A stretch of 64,000 bases of DNA from positions 164,512,118-164,576,117 of the forward strand of contig OZ023265.1 in NCBI GenBank assembly GCA_964006375.1. The letters are read 5' to 3'. The translations under genes and the position numbers were made by a program. Under the pieces are notes generated by a model, which saw nothing but the letters and a program-made list of their open reading frames with translations, was not told the origin of the DNA and ran no database searches. The stretch is from Tillus elongatus (lineage: Eukaryota > Arthropoda > Insecta > Coleoptera > Cleridae). Below, piece after piece: positions 58,150-64,000 of this stretch (position 1 is its first letter; each line of letters starts with the position of its first letter).

Positions 58150-59084
58150 ACAGGCAACTCTGAAACGTTTTACCTAATGGGCTTTCATTAAGTCAGGAAT
58201 GCTTTGTGCATATGTGATGTCCAGTGATTGTGTACAGTCTGAACAATGTTGTGTGTTCGCGCACGGCACGGCACGACGCGGCGTTGATAATTTAATGCTC
58301 TATAGTGTATTTAATTACTGGGGCCGCCTTTTGATCTCCGGAAGCGGACGTTGGCCGGCCACGGCCGTTGGTAGCTCCGGCTCTCTGAAGCTGAAGCTGA
58401 AGCACCACCGCTGCTCTCTCGTTGCCAACCTTAGAAATTGCATTCATCTCTCCAACATATTCTGGGGGATCCACCCCGTCCTCGTCCTTGTCGGGAGGGA
58501 AAGGTGTTCTGTTCTCTAATTAAATCTCCTTTGTTGAGCGCCCTTGCTTGGATGTTGGACGTCGGATACTGGCTCGCCGGCTACTGCTGCTGGACTTTGC
58601 TTTGCTGTTTGCTCTTTATTAATTTCCCACTTGACAAGTCTAATGTATTTTTACTTCTAACTCGATTGTTATTGTTGAATATTGTTAGAGGGCCTCTTTA
58701 ATTTGGTTTGGCTGCTTTGTGCTAAATTAGTTGTAACAATACAAAGCATGGTGTCCAGTCGTGGTTGACTTTGTTTGGGTAGCTAGTTTTGAAGATGTAG
58801 CAACTTACTGAATAATATTAACAATTATTTTCACATGTAAAGCTCCATGTTCGGCTTTCGGTTCTTAAAATTAAGGATAGACTTATATTATAGAAATTCT
58901 GGTACTTACCTTTGATTGACATGTATCCCAATTGAGATCCAAATTTTAATTTTAAATTTGTTTATTAACAGTTTTGATTAATAATTAACAACTTTTAGGG
59001 AATTTTAGTTTTTTAAACGCTTATTCCAGATTACGACATTTTTTATATGTGCGAGAACTATGAGTGCTACAACTTATAATAATA
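58148..59084. other. Unassigned, partly GC-rich sequence
   Basis: 58250-58600 is the most GC-rich non-transposon stretch here and matches no repeat in the window. Two overlapping open frames (58199-58519, 58438-58701) show no family resemblance. It is the best candidate in the window for single-copy host DNA. Confidence 0.35.
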
Positions 59085-59600
59085 ATGCTGCAAATTAATC
59101 ATAACTTCCACATAGCTGTGAAAATCTACTCTTCTCAGAAACACATTATAATGAAATGAATTTAGGGTCCATTACTTGACCACAAATAAAATATTCGTAA
59201 ATATTTATGTACACATAAACTTCTGCAACGCTATATAACACAAGCTTCAACGAAAAAATGTAAATTTTCACCAAATCACCCCTCATTTATCCTCTAACCC
59301 CTGAAGCATTCTTACCCAAAAACAGTTTGAAACGTTCCTTTCTCGACTACTAACTGGATACCAAATTTGAAGATGATATCTCAATTCGTTCGAAAGTTAA
59401 TGCGCCTACTAACAAACAAACGTACAATTTTTTCTTCCAGAATAAAGTTTTCTATATTTTGAGATCATTTACGCCGTTTTAACAACAAAAAAATTCGAAA
59501 TTTCTGTCTCCGATATTCCACCCCCACACATTCAATCCGTAATTTAATTTTAGCACAGAATATCAGATAAAATTGAAAGTTTTCTAATAACCAAACCCTA
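59085..59600 (+). repeat. Repeat E, first module
   Basis: GCTGCAAATTAATCATAACT, CCAAATTTGAAGATGATATC, CAATTCGTTCGAAAGTTAAT. It borders a 3'-truncated LINE B at 59636. Confidence 0.75.
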
Positions 59601-59635
59601 GAACAATTATTACTTAGCCTTAACTCGAGTTTTAA

Positions 59636-62041
59636 CACATGCCAATGGAGATTTCGATCCACATAAATACCAACAAGTGAAAAGAATTCATTACTTTGAA
59701 TAACTTGGTTGTTCATTGTGATGGGTCTAGGGCTGGTGTATCTTTTATGATATAAAAAGCAAGACAGATTTGGTGGAGTTAAATTGTACAAGATTTCTAC
59801 TTCCCCAGTCTAATATTTTTTGGAGATCCACAGAGACAGAGCCCTCCATGAGTCTGCGATCCTCATCTAATTGGGCTAAAGAGACAGGCTTAGAATATTG
59901 TATATTTGATTGGAGGGTGCTGTCGTCCGCGTAACTGTGAACTGGGTTGGATGTGCTAGAGAGGAGGTCATTGATGTGGACAAGAAACAAAGTAGGGGCT
60001 AAAGTTAAACTTTGAGGGATTCCAGCATTAATTAGATACAGTTTAGAGGAATGGCCATCCACGACAACAGAAATGCTCCGGTTGGAGAGGAAATTTGCTA
60101 TTCAGGTACAGAGTTTTGGTGGTAGGCCATAGGCCAAAAGTTTATTAAGCAGCCCTGCGTGCCAGACCTGGTCGAATGCTTTGGATATGTCTAGAGCGAC
60201 AATCTGGGATTCACCGTGTAGTTATATAGACTTGTTCCAAGAATGGGTGACAAAGGAAAGGACGTCGGCAGTTAATCTGCGCTGACGGAATCCATACTGC
60301 CTGTCGTGGATCAGACTGTGTTTGTCAAGAAATTTCAATAATTTGGTGTTTATATACTTTTCCATCACTTTAGAGACGACTGAAAGGAGAGAAATAGGCC
60401 TGTAGTTGCTAGGAAGCGCTTTGTATCCTTTCTTGCGGACGGGTAGTACTCGAGCAGTTTTCTAGTTGCTAGGGAATATGCTTCTATTGTAACATGTCTG
60501 AAACAAACGAGTCAGGACAGGAGCAAGTTCTGGTGTGCATTTTTTGAGAACAATTGCTGGGATCTCGTCAAGGCCAGAGCATTACCTGGTGTTAAGAGAA
60601 GAGAGCATCTTTCGTACCTTTTTAGTTTTGAAAATTATATCCGTCCTTTTATGCGCGACATTGGGGACTGTTGGTGGTTGAACATTTGGAGGTGGCTTGA
60701 GAGTAGAAGTGCCGGCGAACAACGAGGCAAAAAGTTAAGCCTTGCCCAGGGTAGTAGAAACACTTTCATCCCCTGAAACAAGAGGTGGGAACGTGCTCTT
60801 GCAGAAATTATCCCCAATAGATTTAGCAAGAGTCCAGAAGGGTTTGCTGCCGTTGGAGCTTGAGAGGACTTTGTTTTGATGTGGTTATTAAACGAGTTTT
60901 TTGCCTCAGAAAGAATGCGGACATAGCGGTTTCCTGCGTCGTTAAATGCTTAGCGGTTTTCTTGACTGGGATTGTGTAGAAGCGTTTTGTGAGCTTTGAC
61001 CTTATCAAGTATGGCTTTGTCACAGGATTTAGAGTACCGGGGTTTTTGAGTAGCTGAAGAAGTTTTCTGTGTACGTGGAATAAATAATTTAATGCCAGCT
61101 TGGATAATTTCGATGACGTTTTGAGAGATATCAGAGGGGTCAGGATGAGATAAGCAGACAGACGCCCATGGAAATGAGGAAAAGTAATCCCGCATTTCGT
61201 CCTAGTTCGCGGAGTTGTAGTGCCAAACGATACGTGGGTGTGATGACTGTGTGACCTCGGGTTGCATTGCGCAGGAAGCAGTGACCATGCCGTGGTCTGA
61301 GCGAACAGGGGGGGGGGGGTGACTGATGTCTTATAGCATTTAGGTTTTGTAGTAAAAAGGAGATCTAAGGGATTTCAGCTGTGTGTTGGGATGCGAGGAA
61401 AGTAAGTAGGTTGCTGAACCATATTGGCTAAAGAATTGCTGACTGCAAAGGCCTCCGCTGCTCTCCCTTGTGGATATGTTTTTGAATATCCTAAGCATTC
61501 CTTATAAAGGACATTGAAGTCACCAAGAATAGTGACCTCGGAGGAAGGATATTCAGTAATCAGATGGTCGGTTTTATCAGAAAGGTAGTTCGACTACCTT
61601 TCTGTAGTCACCCGGAATAGTGACCTCGGAGGAAGGATATTCAGAAATCAGATGGTCGGTTTTTTCAGAAAGGTAGTTCGACTACCTTTCTGTAGTCACC
61701 CAGAATAGTGACCTCGGAGGAAGGATATTCAGAAATCAGATGGTCGGTTTTTTCAGAAAGGTAGTTCGACTACCTTTCTGTAGTCACCCAGAATAGTGAC
61801 CTCGGAGGAAGGATATTCAGTAATCAGATGGTCGGTTTTTTCAGAAAGGTAGTTCGACTACCTTTCTGTAGTCACCCAGAATAGTGACCTCGGAGGAAGG
61901 ATATTCAGAAATCAGATGGTCGGTTTTTTCAGAAAGGTAGTTCGACTACCTTTCTGTAGTCACCCAGAATAGTGACCTTGGAGGAAGGATATTCAGAAAT
62001 CAGATGGTCGGTTTTTTCAGAAAGGTAGTTCGACTACCTTT
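59636..62041 (-). mobile_element. LINE B copy 8, with endonuclease region and internal tandem array
   Basis: The only copy reaching into the endonuclease part. Reading down from 61600: VTILGDFNV-like text followed by TYPQGRAAEAFAVSNSLANM (endonuclease C-terminal region), a linker (61195-60823, KPRYSKSCDKAILDKVKAHK), then RT with QYGFRQRR, ALDISKAFDQVW, VDGHSSKLYLINAGIPQSLT and HSYADDSTLQSNIQ (59745-60062, catalytic YADD kept), ending at GIYVDRNLHWH where repeat E takes over, so the 3' end is missing. Frameshifts and stops throughout. Confidence 0.85.
61531..62041. repeat. 88-bp tandem array inside the LINE B endonuclease region
   Basis: Six units starting at 61531, 61619, 61707, 61795, 61883 and 61971, nearly identical. 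Each contains a perfect 12-bp hairpin, CAGAAAGGTAGT and ACTACCTTTCTG with loop TCG. Confidence 0.95.
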
Positions 62042-62120
62042 CTGAAAAAAACCGACCATCTGATTTCTGAATATCCTTCCTCCGAGGTCAATATTCTTGG
62101 TGACTTCAATGTTCATAATA
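62042..62120 (+). repeat. Inverted copy of the LINE B endonuclease segment
   Basis: After the last hairpin the sequence turns round: AAACCGACCATCTGATTTCT, ATATCCTTCCTCCGAGGTCA and TTCTTGGTGACTTCAATGTT are the plus-strand version of the array unit and of codons for L-G-D-F-N-V. Confidence 0.85.
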
Positions 62121-62145
62121 AGGAATAGTTAGGATCTTCACCTAG

Positions 62146-62470
<325 letters not shown>

Positions 62471-63250
62471 TTACTATCTATTCCTTTCAAGATATGCTGT
62501 ACATATGTTTGTGCTCGCTACCATATAACGCACTTGTAACCTCAGGACATTTTCCTTTATATATTTCTTCTAATGGTAATTACAGGTACAGCACAGAGAA
62601 ATGGAGTGAGGGAGAGATTAAGCTTTTAACAAGCACTGTATAAAACCCTCGTGTAATAATTCACCAACACATGACTCGTTGCATATTCAACATAACTCTT
62701 CTAATGGGACTAATTAAGTGCAGCCGTTAATTTATATATTATGCATCCTTAAAACGTTGAATTAGGTAACCATGGGTGCACATAACAACTCTTATATGTG
62801 TATGTGTGAGAGTATGTGAGTGCATTTTACAAATATTTACCTCCGCTAAGTGTTTACAAGCAGCGAGTTGCCGCCGCTTACCGCGGTAACAAAGAACACA
62901 AGAGCATAATGCTTTGTCCGCTAATTGTAATCATTTCACAACAAAGACTGCAAGCTCGATATACAGAGAGATTAGCAGAAACTCTGGCTGGCTGTTACAT
63001 GCTACATGTGTGTATTAATGGGCCTTAGACGCTTTCTTATAGCCTAATGGATTTGTTGTTTTGTATTTACAAAAAGTTAAGTGGCCCCTGGATGATTCCA
63101 GACACGGTGGAGAATGTCTGCCTTCCATTAGACGCTATCGTTGTTGGGGGTTGAATGAAAACAGAAAAAAGCACGTAAAAATAGCACTTACTACGTTATT
63201 TTTCGATATTTTACTGCGCATATTATTAATAAATTGTGCAAAAAAACTCT
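62471..63250. other. No recognisable feature
   Basis: No homology assigned; open frames at 62816 and 63061 show no family resemblance. Confidence 0.4.
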
Positions 63251-63483
63251 GCACGCAGCAAGTGCGTTATAGTAGCGAATTTTCGTAAAAACGTTTTTAA
63301 TGGCAAATATATCCTGTTTTTAAAAGAAGGACATTTGGTTGGCAGTATAACCTATATAGTACTAACAATGTACCATATTTCACTAAAATAGCTCTGTTGT
63401 TTTAAACAGTACCAACATTTTCCGAAAATAAACTTTAAAAGTTCCAGAAAAAACTGGTCCGATTTTCCTTGCCAACGAATCTC
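63251..63483. repeat. Repeat C left half grading into D-type sequence
   Basis: CTGCACGCAGCAAGTGCGTT, AACCTATATAGTACTAACAA, then AAACTGGTCCGATTTTCCTT and GCCAACGAA as in D arms. LINE B cuts off the rest. Confidence 0.7.
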
Positions 63484-64000
63484 TTTAAGGTATTTTTTTA
63501 TTATTTCAACAACACACCTCGAGGGCTCACAGCCTTAATACTATCGTACCATGGGTGTCGACAAGGAAGAAAGAGGCAACTTGTTAATTCTGGACTTGAA
63601 GGTTCGGAAGAGAAGGAAAAACATGTGCCGGCAAGGAATTCCACAACTTGGAAGTCCTCGGGGCAAAAGAGCGGGCATAACAAGATGTTCTAGGTCTGGT
63701 GATCTGGACAGTAAAAGAGTGCATTCGCTCTGTTCCCCTGGTAGATCTGTGGGGGGCAGCAGGTGGAGGAACTATGCTCCTCTGAGTAGTGCCCGTGCAG
63801 ACATCTATAAAAGAGAGAGAGAGGTCACCAACGGCACGTCGGTGGGCACGGAATGGCAGCCTTTGGGTAAGGGTAGTATCACCAATGAATGGAGTCCAGG
63901 TTAGCGAGCCTAGAAGCGGCAGCGACACCCCAGATGTGGGAGCAGTATTCGATGTTTAGCCTTATTTGTAAAGTATATAAGGTATAGAGATTAGCTGGTG
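63484..64000 (-). mobile_element. LINE B copy 9, 3' part, runs off the right edge
   Basis: Starts with the inverse of the family tail (T-run, CACACCTCGAGGGCTCACAG) and encodes SLTWTPF, TLTQRLPFRAHRRAVGDLSL, TRGTERMHSFTVQITRPRTS and SKLWNSLPAHVFPSLPNLQV (63584-63928). Frameshifted; the upstream RT lies beyond the window. Confidence 0.9.

Noticed and set aside
58199..58701. Two overlapping open frames as host genes
   Set aside because: No homology, no splice context I can support, and composition alone explains their length.
61531..62041. 88-bp array considered as a CRISPR-like array because of regular hairpins
   Set aside because: There are no unique spacers; the units are complete tandem copies of LINE coding sequence in a eukaryotic genome.

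Overview
This window looks like animal, most likely insect, nuclear DNA that is almost entirely mobile-element and satellite sequence. I recognise no host gene, no rRNA and no functional tRNA. Coding signal comes only from transposon proteins: a BEL/Pao gag-pol, at least six non-LTR reverse transcriptase lineages, a Gypsy pol relic, a Penelope-like GIY-YIG endonuclease, an intron-containing hAT transposase and two Tc1/mariner-group transposases. (TCAGG)n tracts, the telomere motif known from many beetles, occur at four interior places, so a beetle host is my best guess (inference).

Layout. 1-4.3 kb: BEL/Pao element on the minus strand, running off the left edge. 5.3-7.4 kb: LINE A with an AT microsatellite and a TCAGG tract inside its RT gene. 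7.6-8.5 kb: first of nine pieces of LINE family B. 9.1-10.8 kb: 68-bp satellite in two blocks. 12-14 kb: nested foldback element and half of palindromic repeat D. 14-15.1 kb: R2-like LINE relic. 15.5-15.9 kb: Penelope-type terminal pieces. 16.8-18.1 kb: hAT pseudogene. 19.2-21 kb: LINE B, D and Penelope-type pieces. 21.7-23.2 kb: LINE with an RNase H domain. 23.5-27.8 kb: D and C repeats, each often carrying a long AT run. 28.5-30.7 kb: RT scrap and mariner relic. 31.6-33.7 kb: E repeat and LINE B. 34.6-38.8 kb: C, Penelope-type, LINE B and D pieces. 38.9-43.8 kb: a 2.47-kb segment present twice in tandem, containing a Gypsy relic interrupted by repeat E and LINE B. 46.2-49.1 kb: two further LINEs. 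51.2-53.9 kb: a mariner-type element with catalytic spacing DD41D and terminal inverted repeats over 600 bp, sitting in an AT microsatellite. 54.0-54.4 kb: Penelope-like endonuclease. 55.0-56.1 kb: a 1.15-kb palindrome centred on an AT run. 59.6-62.1 kb: LINE B with an 88-bp tandem array in its endonuclease region. 63.5-64 kb: LINE B running off the right edge.

The insertions can be ordered: Gypsy is oldest in the 39-45 kb stack, E and LINE B entered it, and the tandem duplication is youngest because its break lies inside LINE B and the copies are nearly identical. Names A-G for repeat families are mine, defined by copies within this window. The most unusual signals are the TCAGG tracts at rearrangement joints, a terminal hairpin whose two arms co-vary between copies, and a recurrent CTGANGA ... 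GAAAC hairpin resembling a hammerhead ribozyme core.
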